Shown: in pieces, positions 25,285 through 36,150 of the stretch | How the letters are laid out: every line of letters begins with the position of its first letter | Position numbering within the stretch: the stretch's first letter is position 1 | NCBI RefSeq assembly: GCF_963675165.1 | Contig: NC_087381.1 | Location: 3,596,001 to 3,660,000 of the forward strand | Length of the DNA: 64,000 nt | Direction: 5' to 3' | Source of the DNA: Halichondria panicea | Lineage: Eukaryota > Porifera > Demospongiae > Suberitida > Halichondriidae | Notes under the pieces: generated by a model | Databases searched by the model: none | The model's input: the letters and a program-made list of their open reading frames with translations, nothing else | What the model was told of the DNA's origin: nothing | Position numbers and translations under genes: made by a program

Positions 25285-25976
25285 TTATACATGGTATGTA
25301 CGTGTATTAGCTATACATTTGTAACACGGACAGAGAAAATGAAAGGTGCAGAGATTGTTCGGGTCGAAGTTCTCGATAAAATGTTTCCACAGGTATTTTG
25401 TAAGGTGTGTTTTGTTTGTGTTCAACGATGACTCTAGTTCCAAAACACCTCTTGGGAGCGCATTCCAGAGCCGGGCTATACGGATGAAAAAGAAATTTCT
25501 CGTAGTCGTTAGCCTCACGAATTTGTGCTCCAGTTTGACACCATTTGCTCTTGTCCTATTATTAACAAACTTAATGTACTTGTTCAAGTCATTTGCGTCA
25601 GATGTGTCTTTCAGATTCCTGATTAGCAGCATTATGTCTTGATTTCAAGCCAGTACATGAGCGGTAGAGTCCTAAGCTCAAGAAGTCGAGATTTATAGTT
25701 ATTTGAGTAGTCATTCAGAATATACTTCGTTGCTTTACGCTGTATTCTTTCTAGACTTTGAATATGTTTTATAAGTTGCGGCCGCCACAATTGACAGCAG
25801 TAAGATATTTGGGATTTCACCAGTGAGCAATATAGTATTTTCTTCAGTTGTATGGGTGAGTGGGAGGGAGGTATATTTCTTCTGATAACATAGAGCGCTT
25901 GGTAGGCTTTGGAGCAGATAAGGTCAAAATGCTCGCTCCACGATAGGCTATTTGAAACTATTACACCTAGGTCTTG
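25285..25976 (-). mobile_element. LINE 3' end (C-terminal part of RT ORF2), CR1-like
   Basis: On the minus strand an open frame from about 25975 to 25633 reads FDLICSKAY, then SQISYCCQLWRPQLIKHIQ, then RKATKYILNDY, then LPLMYWLEIKT. After a stop the next frame (25632-25285) reads FFFIRIARLWNALP and ends LCPCYKC. Both belong to the region after the RT domain in CR1/L2-type LINEs. It is 5'-truncated. A diverged relative lies at 62420-62960 on the other strand. Confidence 0.8.
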
Positions 25977-26089
25977 ATTGCATAATTATACCTCGTTATA
26001 GACATGTTATACACAGTGTTATACACATGTTAGACATTATACAGTATAAAGTCAACGTGTATAATGTCACACTTACCTATAATTTAGCA

Positions 26090-26400
26090 ATACTGCTTTA
26101 CCCTAACTCTAACCCCTTTACCCTAACTCCCTTTACCCTAACTCTAACCCCTTTACCCTAACTCTAACCTCTTACCCTAACCCTTTACCCTAACCCTGGC
26201 CCCCTAACCTGTTACCCTAACCCTAACTTTACCCTATAACCCTATCCGTAAGCCTTTATATACCCCTTATGCTAACATGTACTAACGTTATACCCTAACA
26301 TATAATTTAACTAACCCTTACCCATAATTATTATATCCTTATACCTAACCTCTTATACCCCTATAACCCCTATAACCACCCATAATCCCGACATTATTCA
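26090..26400. repeat. Degenerate interstitial telomere-like (CCCTAA)n tract
   Basis: TACCCTAACTCTAACCCC-type units recur many times between about 26098 and 26240, with exact CCCTAACCC stretches near 26175-26225. They then decay into CCTTATACCC-like variants to about 26400. TTAGGG is the ancestral metazoan telomere repeat. The tract is not at a chromosome end here. Confidence 0.85.
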
Positions 26401-26489
26401 CATTATACGCGTGTTATACATACACAATTAAATGTACCTGTAGCCAAACACTCTATATCCGTAACACCAACACATCCCAACTGGGACCT

Positions 26490-26720
26490 CGCAAATTTGA
26501 CATTATGCATATTATGCATATTATACACAATTATTTGACATTATATTAAATATAAAATAAGACGTTATGCATATTATGCATAATATACACCACTTACTAA
26601 TATGTGACATTATGCACATTATGCATAATTATAACAATTATACATCAAGTATAAAATGCATAATATCATAATACGTATGAATGTGACATTATGCACATTA
26701 TACATTTTTATATCAACATT
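26490..26720. repeat. AT-rich degenerate repeat, GACATTATGCAYATTATGCATA units
   Basis: Variants of CATTATGCATATTATGCATA recur at about 26500, 26565, 26610 and 26690, with spacings of roughly 45-80 bp, next to the telomere-like tract. The region is non-coding and palindrome-rich (TGCATA, ATGCAT). Confidence 0.65.
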
Positions 26721-27020
26721 ATTATTATGTTACATGTATAATGTGGGCATGTTATGCCAGAACTACAATCTGACAAATTAATCCTAAATGCAGCATTTTA
26801 GCTATATATAAGATGATCCAATTAAGTTATTTTGAAATAATTATCGTGCTTGCAGTGGTGTATTTTGCTGACTTGCAGGTAGAATGCTCTTTGACATTGT
26901 AAGGAGACCTTCTGCTCGGTTCCTGAATGTAGATAGTAAGAGTATGATCATCTAACACAATCTGGTGTCTGTATAAAGGGTCTACCATGTTCGATGTGAC
27001 ACTGGGGTTCAATTATGGGA

Positions 27021-28689
27021 TGCATACACTAATTAAAATATAAACACCCTCCCGCCAGATGGTAAGCAATGAGCAATTCATTTGATATTTGATATATGAA
27101 CTACTTAGGCTTAGTACTTTCTGAAAACCATATGCAAGACTTGCAAATTCAACAACATTACAAGTAAATTATCAAAATGCTTGACCTACTATATGCTGCT
27201 AGCCTTGAAATACCTACCTGTGAGAATCTTTGCTCGGTTTAAGTTTATATGTGATGTATATGCCCTCAGTTAATTCAGTAATCTATCCAGTGCATGCAAA
27301 AGTTAGTATGATAGTTGATCAGATTGTTCAAAAATGACACTTATTAGAGCCTGCTATGACCTTTGAACTTTCAGGCAAATTTTGTAAATTAAAGAGCACC
27401 ACTGCAAGAAAAATAGTAACGGAAACTGGGATTTAAAGGTGCAGCTGTATTGCTATCATGTACTAGAGTATACAGCAGAAGTTTAAGACTGATTCTTTCA
27501 CTTTTATTTTTCCCATTGCGGACCCTAATTACGTGGGCCAGATAGGCGTTTCCAATCCCTTTCTGTTTGTTTATCTATGGTATAACATGCATAAATAACC
27601 AATCCTGCACACTTATGCCCCTCTCTGTTCAATTACCCCTCCCTCCACGTACTTACTGCGCAGCAACCAGCCAGAAAAAACAACACAGCTAGCTCTAGAC
27701 GGTGTCTAGACCAGCTCTCTTCAGCTATGCCAGGCTAGTAGGCAAGCAAAGGTAAGCTTAAAATAGCCACTCCTATATTATTACTAAACTGGCTTCTTTT
27801 TATTTAAATACAGAAGCTGAACAGGCCTAGTGCAGTGCGTTGCAGTACTAGTGCTAGTGAGCAAGGCTCAGCCTGAGCCCTAGCCCTCTCCAAGAGTGTC
27901 TCTAAAGCAGCTCCTTCTGCAAGCACACAGCAGAATTTTTGATGAACTAGTCTACAGACTACACCCTCTGCTCTATGTTTTCATTTATGACATTTTGTTT
28001 CTCATGCAAGACATTTTCATTCATCGAAAACACCATTAATTTATTTTTAATGCATATGCTTGAGTAGCCTCGATTCCAGCCCGAGTTGTTTCTAGCTAGG
28101 CCGACAGCCAATTTATGAGCCATATTTTCCCTTGTAGCCCTGAGGTGCCAATTTATGACAGTTAAACCCCACTAGACTACATGGCAAAAGTGTAGTAGGT
28201 GGGAAATATATCTGGTTATGAATATCATAATATCGTTATCAATCTGATTGGGCAGCAAACTGATAAAAGTGCAGCAATACAAATCCTATAAGCGTACGTG
28301 TCCCCTGGTCCCCTCAGAACAGTTGGCCGGCCCATGCCCAGCTAACTACAAACATGGACATGTACTTGGGGTATGGCCGATAATTATTAGTCCTACTCCT
28401 CTTGGAGCTGAGGTAGTGGTCTCATATTCAGCAAGTTTTTTACAACATTGACAGGCACAAAACAAACTATCTGGCTGCACACCAGAGGCTGCCCACTATT
28501 CTATCAAGGCTAGCTTCCATAAACTAAATAAACATCACATTGTGGTTAAATGTGGTTCGGTTGACGGCAAGTTATACTTTAACCTATTAAGGGATTGCAC
28601 TGGTAATATTGGCTCTGTTAAATGTATTCTCACAAAAACAGTCATTGCACACCAAATGAATTTGAACAGAAAGGTGGGAAAGCTAAATT
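27021..28689. other. Intergenic, transposon debris
   Basis: Holds the inverted GGCGTTTCCAATCCCTTT (27544-27561) and a solitary left end of the TAGCCTCGA family (TAGCCTCGATTCCAGC from 28065). No mate for the latter was found nearby. No gene was recognised. The 28450-28690 part may be the unrecognised 5' region of the LINE that follows. Confidence 0.4.
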
Positions 28690-29383
28690 AAAAAACTGGA
28701 AAAAATCGGTTCAACACGGGGGTAAGAGCTTGTTAACAGTGTTGCCCACTCTCGGCCTTGATAAACCGCGGAACATTGCACACGCTCAAGATTGATTCAG
28801 GTCCCAGTCTTGTAAATCCTGTTTTGGCCTTGAAAGGAGATTCTGGTCAGCTCTCCAGCCTTCTCTTTCTGAAAAGTTCTCTGTGACCCAGTTAGTTGAT
28901 GCTCTTAAGGAGCTCTGGTTCTATTGCCAAGCGGACCTTATCCGGCTTGATTTCGCATACCATGCCCGTCGTTCATCTGATCCATGTTTAACACTGCACT
29001 CTCTGACCTTTTGCAAGAAATTAACTAGATCTTGAGGAGTGTCTTCTGGCTATTTTTTGTGAGGCTAATGATCTCTTGTCCTTGCCTACCCTTGACCTTG
29101 ACCCAATCTCTAAACAACTGGAGCTAAACACCTGTGCTGTTAAGAACTTAACTGACACAGTGATAGGTGTGAAAAACACCGGCCACCCCTGATATTGCCT
29201 CAAATCTTTCTACTAGTCTAGACTCGCTGAAAGAGTTAGTCAGGACGGCTTAAGGATGAGCTGTCCAGTTCTGTCAGAGATGCCATCTCCTCTCTCTCTA
29301 GTACAGGGTCCAATGGGAGTCGTCCCCCAGAGGCCAACAGAGGGGCTGCTCATAAAAAGACTCAGCCTATCCCATCAGATAGA

Positions 29384-29794
29384 CGTTCAAACATTATTCT
29401 ATTTGGACTTCCTGAAAAAGACAATCTTGCGGATACAAAATCAATTGTTGATGAGGTGTTTTCATTTGTGGTCGGCAAGGATGTTAACTGGTCTGATGCT
29501 TTTCGGTTGGGACGTCGTAAGCCCAGTGGTTCTTCTGACCCACTACCACCTCGACCCCTTCTAGTAAAGTTGGTCAGTGAATGGGATAAAAGGCTTCTTC
29601 TTTCTGCTAAGTACAAGCTGAAAAATTTTACGAGTGCCAGAGTGTTTCTAAGGGAGGATCTTCCCCCTGAGGTTAGAGTTGCTCGTGCTAAGCAACGTAG
29701 AGAGGAGCAGGAGCTCACACGTAATCCACCCCCCCTACTACCTGGCAATCGTACCAGATCTGTTTCGGAATCATCTGATCATTCGAATTCATGA
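29384..29794 (+). pseudogene. LINE ORF1 remnant (nucleic-acid-binding protein C-terminus)
   Basis: The open C-terminal part starts RSNIILFGLPEKDN, a pattern seen at the RRM-like core of many LINE ORF1 proteins, then VNWSDAFRLGRR and LLVKLVSEWDKRLLLSAK. It ends at 29794, overlapping the ATG of the endonuclease ORF by a few bases (ATGACTATTG at 29791). Upstream (28690-29380) the same reading is broken by many stops. Confidence 0.65.
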
Positions 29795-30587
29795 CTATTG
29801 ACATTCGCATGATGAGTTATAACTGTAGGGTTGGATATCCAGTTCAGCGTTTGTTGAGTTTCTTTTGTGTGAAGTTGATTTACTTTTGATTCAAGAGCAT
29901 TGGCTATTTACAGAGAATCTTGCATCGCTCAATATTAATGATGATTTTACTTCATTTGCGGTTAGTGGTATGGATAGTGGGGCCATTATAAGAGGACGTC
30001 CTTTTGGTGGTTGTGGTTTCCTCATTCGAAAATCACTCCTTCCCTTTATCAAACGAATTAATTCTAATTCTAAAAGATTCTGTGCTATTACGATCACTAC
30101 ACATTGTTGGACTGTCTTGCTTCTTAATGTATACATGCCCACAAATTATGGCACTGCACACTCACATAGCACATATCTTGAAACTCTTGGAGAATTGAAG
30201 GGTATTATTGAGTCTCACTCATTTGATAAGATTGTTATTGCGGGTGATTTTAATGTTGATATGATACGTCCATCAGTTTTTCGTGATAGTCTTTTGTCCT
30301 TCATGTCTGACTTTAATCTTTGTTCTGTGGACCTTTTTTATAGAGAATGTGTAAAGTTCACGTATGAACGTGATGGGGGTTCTGTCAGGTCGTGGCCTGA
30401 TCACATTCTCATGCTGCAACATCACACTGATATAATTTGTGGTGTCCAGAGTGTTCACTCTCCAAGCAATTTTTCGGATCATGCACCACTCGCGTTTGTG
30501 CTTAAACTGGATTCTAGTGTCAACGATGTTTCCAGAAGACTCACTAGTAATTGTCCTATTCAACAGCCCGTTCGTGGTATCAATTAG
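29791..30587 (+). pseudogene. LINE ORF2 APE-like endonuclease domain
   Basis: Starts MTIDIRMMSYNCR, the usual opening of LINE endonucleases. A frameshift at about 29830-29865 follows, then an open 240-residue frame: VDLLLIQEHWL (metal-binding Glu), VIAGDFNVDM (GDFN motif), SWPDHILM and SNFSDHAPLAF (catalytic SDH). The domain would nick target DNA for target-primed reverse transcription. Key residues are intact, but the frameshift and a stop at 30585-30587 before the RT make the copy inactive. Confidence 0.85.
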
Positions 30588-30650
30588 TCGGTTTTAAGTG
30601 CAAATAATATTGAGGATTACAGACAAATTATATTTCAAACTCTACCACTT

Positions 30651-32505
30651 TTGTCACAGGACCTTCTTAATTGCGGCTCAACGTGCTGTTTATTACACCA
30701 CGAGGAAATTGATTTGTTCTGTAATCAGCTACTTTCCTGTCTCTCTGTTGCATCCAAACTTTGTTTCCCGGTCATAAGCAAAAGAGCTAGAACAATGCCT
30801 GGATGGAATGATCACGTGCGTGAAGTAAGAGAATCTGCCATGGTTTGGAACAAGATATGGGTAGAGGCAGGCTGTCCTGAGGCTGGTGTCGTGTTTGATC
30901 TGCGAAAGCAGACTAAGAAAGCTTACAAGTATGCGGTTAGGAGTGTCAAGCGGAGACAAAAACACATTGTCAGTGAGAAGCTTAGTAATGCACTTCTGTC
31001 GGCCAATAACTCTCTATTCTGGAAAGAAGTGAAGAAAATTAAGTCTCGCTCTAAACAGTGCAATTCCCCAGCTGTGGATGGTTTCAGCAATGACAAGGAG
31101 ATCAGTGAGTGCTTTTTCGTTCAAAGCTCTCTGGCATCTTGAACTACAGTGATAGACTCGCAAGCCGTCACTGTTGCAGGCGAACAGTAGACTGGTCAAA
31201 CTCCGTGTTGAGACTCGTGTAAGGTTTGCCACGATATTTGTGGCAACTAACCGCATGCGGTTACCGCAAGATCGTTGATAGTGACGTTCACTAGAAAACT
31301 CTACGTATCACATGCAGCATAGTGACGTCACGAAAACCGCAGCCACTTAGAATCTTATCTGATATGCTGACTGTGCAACACGAGTCTCAACACGGAGTTT
31401 GACCAGTCTACTGTTCGCCTGCAACAGTGACGGCTTGCGAGTCTACTACAGTGATACTACACACAGGAATGTTCTTTTAGATGAGGTGGCCTCCCAGATA
31501 ACGGTTTCTGACATTGAAGAGGTTGATATTTCAGTGGAACTTGTAGAACACTGTCTAAAAGATCTTGGCCGTAACAAATCTGACGGCTCCAATTTGTTAT
31601 CAAACCATTTTGTGCTCGCTGCATCTGTCATTGCGCCATCCCTTGCAACCTTCTTCACGGCTGTCCTTCATTATGGATACATTCCTTCTGCGCTTAGAGA
31701 TTGTGTACTTGTTCCAATCCCTAAACCACTTAAAGATCCCTCTGTCTCTGACAGCCTATCGCTCTGGCCCCAAATCTTAGCAAGATACTTGAGAAGTGTA
31801 TTCTCCTCAGATACATGTCTAACCTTTAAACATCTGACCTACAGTTTGGCTTCAAAGAGGGATTTTCCACTGAATTATGCACTGGAGTACTGAAGAATGT
31901 TGTCTCTAAGTATCTGCAAGGCAATTAATACTAATGTTTTTGGATGTTTTTTAGATGCCAGCAAAGCTTTTGATAGAGTTAACCATACTACCCTGTTTAA
32001 GATGCTCATTGATAGGAACCTTCCTCCCACAGTACTGCGATTTCTCTTCTCATGGTACAGGGACCAAGAACTAGTTGTTCGCTGGAATGCAGATATTTCA
32101 GCATCTTTTAATGTTTCGAATGGTGTACATCAGGGTGGTGTTCTCTCTCCAATCCTTTTCACGGTTTATATTGACAAACACCTGCAAAGACTATCTCGAC
32201 TTGGAATTGGTTGCCAACTTGGTGGGCACTCTGTCTGTGCACTGACGATATAGCCCTTCTGGCCCCCTCACCATCTGCCATGCGTATCTTATTGAAAGAA
32301 TGTGAAGCATTTGCCTCTGAATTCGATATAACTTTTAATGCCAGCAAAACTCAGCTTATTTGTTTCAGCAATCGTCCGATGACACTACCTAACGGAGTAT
32401 TCAGGTTCAATGGAGTTGCTCTTCAATTTAAAGACATAATTATTGACCCACCTTGGCCACACCCTTCATCGCAAGTTGGATGACGAAGTTGATATTGCAC
32501 AAGTA
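30651..32505 (+). pseudogene. LINE ORF2 reverse transcriptase, multiply frameshifted
   Basis: The linker (30651-31140) is followed by a nested insertion, then LGRNKSDGSNLLSNHF and LVPIPKPLKDPS. After a frameshift come FLDASKAFDRVNH (catalytic Asp box), NGVHQGGVLSPILFTVYID, and a degraded YADD box (CTDDIALLAPS) in the next frame. It ends with HLGHTLHRKLDDEVD at about 32505. At least three frame changes are visible. The thumb and C-terminal region are absent. Confidence 0.85.
31154..31444. mobile_element. 291-bp MULE-like non-autonomous TIR element nested in the LINE
   Basis: The ends AGACTCGCAAGCCGTCACTG and its inverse extend to perfect inverted repeats of about 66 bp (31154-31219 and 31379-31444). 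An 11-bp duplication, ACTACAGTGAT, flanks it (31143-31153 and 31445-31455). Removing the element and one duplication restores the LINE reading frame (GILNYSDTTHRN). Long inverted ends plus a 9-11 bp duplication are typical of Mutator-like elements. It has no ORF of its own. Confidence 0.92.
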
Positions 32506-32518
32506 ACTTCCGCTATAT

Positions 32519-32916
32519 ATAGCTACTAGAAAGAGACTCCCATGCACCTATGCAATACAAGACACTCACAACATACTCGTAAAATGAGCAATGCCATGGC
32601 AGGAACTATATAGGGTGAAAGCACTAGAAAACAAACAAAAGAATAGCAGTACAAAACTGTATTTCATCACTCTGTAGTTCCCCAGCTTAACGTCGGCTAG
32701 CCATCCAGAGAAAACAGCTCCCAATAAACCAAACACAAGTGGGATAGCATATACCCATTTCGGAAATACAAAATGGACCGCACCATATCGTTGATTGAGT
32801 ACATTCCTGAAATACTGATATACAAGATATAGTCAACAACATAACCCAGACCAGAACGAGAAATGCTCCCTTGGAATAGAACCACCTCACTCTGTACTTG
32901 CACTTGCAGCCATTCC
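32519..32916 (-). pseudogene. Truncated copy of the N-terminal part of the POT transporter gene (3' portion)
   Basis: Matches 38093-38457 of the intact transporter gene in the same orientation, with scattered substitutions and indels. RWFYSKGAFLVLVWV is preserved, but frame shifts follow within about 40 codons. It covers roughly the first 130 codons and stops at about 32519, beside the LINE. The copy continues on the other side of the 3.16-kb element at 36079. Confidence 0.88.
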
Positions 32917-33068
32917 TAGCCTCGACTCAAGTCCGCTTTACAGCGGCCTGGTATACCTTGTATGCGCATGCGCGAAATAATTCGTATATTTATCAGTATT
33001 ACGCAAGTGATAAAATTGGAAAAAGTACACAAAGGAAAAATATGTAAGACTGCGTGGTTGGTGGTAGA

Positions 33069-35587
33069 ATGTTCAAGACAATGGCAGCCACCAGAATATG
33101 CAGATTGTGCTGCAACATTGTTACTTCTACTCGCTGCTCAGCTCTGTTCAGCAAAGAGTCTGTTCAAAGATGCCTTCCAGACAGACTTGGCAAATTGCTA
33201 GAGCTGCCAGTTAGTGAGTGTGATGGGCTATCTTCATACATTTGTAGAGCTTGCACAAACAAATTCCAGTCTCTGGAGTCTAAACTTAAAGCCTTTAGAA
33301 GTATGGCTAAGTGTGGTTTTGAGCAGGGTCGAAATAAGGCTTCCATCTGTAGTCCTATGGTATCAGGTAGGAAGAGAACTAAAGACACCAGTGGGCTTGA
33401 AGCATCACCTCACACAGTCCATGCTAGACCTCTAGCAAAACGTCTGACAGTAGGAGCACCTGGAAGAAGGCTTGCTTTCTCAACCAGGGAGGAACGTAGG
33501 TTGATTGCAACAAATCATATATGTAGATGACAGGAATCATCTCTTTTTCATAGCGCACACAGACTGTCCTCGTCAGCCACCGCTGTTAGAGTTGACCAAT
33601 CTCGAGCAGTTTTCTTCTGTTGACGGTATGTTAAACCACCTACAAACGAAATGAACGTAAATTAATATATAGCCATTAACTTAAAGGTTCAGAAGGTGTT
33701 GCAAGAGATATTTCCAAGCCTGGTTCGACTGAAACAGTTATGGTGAGGATAACAGATCTGATACTGTAAACACACCAAAATCACACTAATTAATTAAACA
33801 ATATACAGATCACAGTGAGCTCACCCAGTACAGTGACTGCGGAAGTAGATGAAAGTCTCCAGAAATTACGCCAGGCACTGAATAGTGGCAACATTCAGTC
33901 TATTGCCAAGGCAGCATTTTCTTGCCCTTCACTGAAGGACCAATTGGTAGAGGGTGTGGTGAAAATTCTTGACGACGAATGTTCCACTCTATGTCGTAAC
34001 TCTGGGGAGTTTGTCTCTCTATTTCACCGGGTTCCAATTGACAATGTGGAAGCGTTATCGTGGAAACAGGCTGTGTCTGAACTACAGCGAAAGTCTCCGA
34101 TTCTATTTAGGCTTATCCAGACGATCGTAGGACGTTCAGATCATAGGAACTTGCATAAACGCGGAGAGAGTCACTACCCTGGGATGTGTATGGCCACAGC
34201 AATTCTCTTGAAAGAGCGTAACACAAGAATGTGTGGTATTCAGTCGTTTCTGTCTCTCGTACTCTTCAACTGTAGAGTAAACAAAAAGGTTTGTACATGT
34301 ACATGTACATGTATGATGTGTGTCCACTACGTATTTTCAGATACAGGTATAATTATTATATCACAGAGAGGGATTGGAAACAGAAGTTACCTTGCCACGT
34401 TAGGCCAGGGTTTAATCGAGGCTACAAAATGTATGTATGATTGTAACATTAGTAAAATCTAGACTAGATAGTGCCTGCAGTATACTCCCAACTGTCACCT
34501 GAGGAACGTATGGATTGACACATGCAGTACACTGATAATTAAGTATTACCATTATATAGCTAGAAGCATACTCATAAAGATCTCAGAGCATGACACTCTT
34601 TGTAGCTATTTTGAAAAACGTATTTTTTCCAAAGGATGCTCACCATTATAGAGGGCATGAGAATGCATGTTGTTTTAGGGGGGCTTTGAATGCATTAATT
34701 GCAGTGGTCTTAATTCCAGAAACATCGTTTCCCCAAGTGCTGCACAACCGTACACAGATTTAAAAATTAATGTAACGCGATGCTACCTCCGTTTCCAATC
34801 CATCTCCTCTTATATAATTATGATTACATTGAATTACTCACAGGTATACTCCAGGTTGAATCATCTTAGTGTCACTATCAGTTACTGTGCCGTGTTGAAG
34901 TTGGTCACGAAAATCAGCAAGCTGTACCAACGTCCTATCGATGCCTGGATTGATGAGGGTGCATGTTTCAAGTTCGTGGGGGACAACGTTGCTAAAACAA
35001 AGGGCGTTAGAGACATACGTAGTGACCATCATGGTGAGCTAGTGCAAATGTACAGTTTGTTGGCAAAGGACCATCTCCAGTCTCAACCTTTTCCCCCCTA
35101 ACCTGGGTTCCCTAAAAATAACTCACTTCCTTCCTACAAAGGCCGACATTGAGGGCATCCAAGAAATTTGGTCGTTCTAGTCGGTCGAATACTGTGCGAG
35201 TACATCAAGCCCCTCCAGCGGTACAAACGGTGTGTTGTCAGTCACATTAAGCACCCCCACAGCACAGAGATGGCCAAAAAATCTGAGGTTGTAGTCCTTG
35301 ATGTTCTACACAAGAATGAGCCAAAGGCCGCAGACATGATAGACATAATGATTGAGAAACATTCATACTTGAAAGATTCTATTGAACTTACTGTTATGTC
35401 AGGTGGCGATCAGATGACTTGTGAAAGACAGCGATGTAGCAAAAAACATATGCGAGATGCGGACACTCGCAGTGGACAATTGGAGCAGTTAGAGCCTTGT
35501 ATAGAGGACTGGCACTGCCTTATGAGTATTCTGGGGGTAGGTGAAGCACTCACTTGGACTTCTTATCGACCCCTTTGTTTCCACTGA
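33069..35587 (+). pseudogene. Decayed gene: N-terminal ZAD-like zinc-binding domain plus DUF6589-like region
   Basis: Probable exons: about 33069-33528 (MAATRICRLCC, then LSSYICRACTNKF, a ZAD-like C-x2-C ... C-x2-C arrangement), about 33567-33626, 33688-33741, 33808-34290 and 34844-35097, then 35098-35587. Junctions 33741/33808 and 34290/34844 keep frame. The later part reads YPGMCMATAILLKERN, VYSRLNHLSVTISY, FKFVGDNVAKTKGVRD, SDHHGELVQMY and GRILCEYIKPLQRYKRC, then VMSGGDQMTCERQ and EDWHC. I recognise this pattern as DUF6589-type from memory, without a search. Two frameshifts (in a C-run near 35090 and near 35165) and loss of the C-terminus mark it as a pseudogene. Its place inside a TIR element makes it a transposition-gene candidate; this is inference. 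Confidence 0.65.
34366..34809. mobile_element. Element of about 440 bp with GGATTGGAAAC inverted ends, inside an intron
   Basis: AGAGGGATTGGAAACAGAAG (34368-34387) is inverted, with mismatches, as CTACCTCCGTTTCCAATCCA (34783-34802). It lies between two DUF6589-like exons (ending 34290, starting 34844) and makes up most of that intron. The same GGATTGGAAAC core occurs at 24102 and, inverted, at 27550. Confidence 0.55.
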
Positions 35588-35619
35588 GTATACCAGCAGG
35601 AACACCACGATCATGTAGA

Positions 35620-35925
35620 CTAGTCACTTGATCTACCATTAGAGACACTAGGGGACAATACTACGCTCACTAGGAGGAGAACTAATTCTATCCAGCTTCT
35701 TGTCGAATTAAAAAGGCAAAGTTTGGTAGCAGATAGACTTTCATATCCAGTAGGAACCCACAGGAAAACATCATTCCCTTCGTACAGCATCCGTAGAGTG
35801 TCAAGCTGTTTATCCCTCAGAACTAAATGACTTCTCTTCACACAAGAAAGGGCATAAGCCAGAGCGGAAGAGAACTCAGTGTCAGTCGAGCTAGTCATCT
35901 TTGCTATATGTAAAGTGTGTAACAC
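35620..35925 (-). pseudogene. RecQ-like DNA helicase N-terminal fragment, frameshifted in Walker A
   Basis: The minus-strand frame reads FSSALAYALSCVKRSHLVLR, then KQLDTLRMLYEGNDVFLWVP, then TGYES. This resembles the Q-motif/motif I region of RecQ-type helicases, where LPTGYGKS is expected. One base is missing in the Walker A codons. In the next frame the family-like continuation (KSICYQTLPF) appears before a stop. The rest of the helicase is absent. It is convergent with the DUF6589-like gene in the same element, with about 30 bp between them. Confidence 0.7.
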
Positions 35926-36078
35926 GGACCACTAAAATTAGAATACAAAATAGTATACGTGTTTATTTTACTGACAGTATCCACAAATACACGGATTACC
36001 CCCTTTTTGGGGTAATGTAAGCGCATGCGCATACAAGGTATACCAGGCCGCTTCTAAAGCGGCCTTGAATCGAGGCTA

Positions 36079-36150
36079 AGCCATTCCTTGATACCATACA
36101 GAGAACTTCCTCCATTCATAGTTTTTTTTGTATCATAACAAACACACGGT
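36079..36150 (-). pseudogene. 5' end of the interrupted transporter copy
   Basis: Begins with the second copy of AGCCATTCC and continues CTTGATACC then CCTCCATTCATAG, matching 38450-38492 at the start of the intact transporter gene. Similarity fades in the upstream region. Together with 32519-32916 it is one duplicated fragment split by the 3.16-kb element. Confidence 0.8.

Larger units (their letters stand above)
28690..32505 (+). mobile_element. Nearly full-length but frameshifted LINE (CR1/L2-like non-LTR retrotransposon)
   Basis: The order is conserved: ORF1-like region (28690-29794, only the C-terminal half open), APE endonuclease (29791-30587), linker (30651-31140) and reverse transcriptase (31456-32505). 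Several frameshifts and stops interrupt every ORF, and a 291-bp element is inserted at 31154-31444. The 3' end is missing: similarity stops near 32505, where a transporter pseudogene begins. No poly(A) or target duplication was found. The 5' boundary is uncertain. Confidence 0.85.
32917..36078. mobile_element. 3.16-kb TIR element carrying ZAD/DUF6589-like and RecQ-like gene remnants
   Basis: The left end TAGCCTCGACTCAAGTCCGC (32917) and right end (revcomp TAGCCTCGATTCAAGGCCGC) match inverted over about 57 bp, to GGTATACCTTGTATGCGCAT with few mismatches. The 9-bp AGCCATTCC is duplicated at 32908-32916 and 36079-36087. The intact paralogous gene has that site once, with the two flanks joined. 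Inside are a plus-strand gene (33069-35587) and a convergent minus-strand fragment (35620-35925), both decayed. The ends are shared with the mini-elements at 23908, 49153, 58800 and 61329, so this is the long member of that family. Confidence 0.9.

Noticed and set aside
29362..29748. 128-codon minus-strand frame
   Set aside because: It is antisense to the LINE ORF1 C-terminus, which has the recognisable NIILFGLPE pattern on the plus strand.
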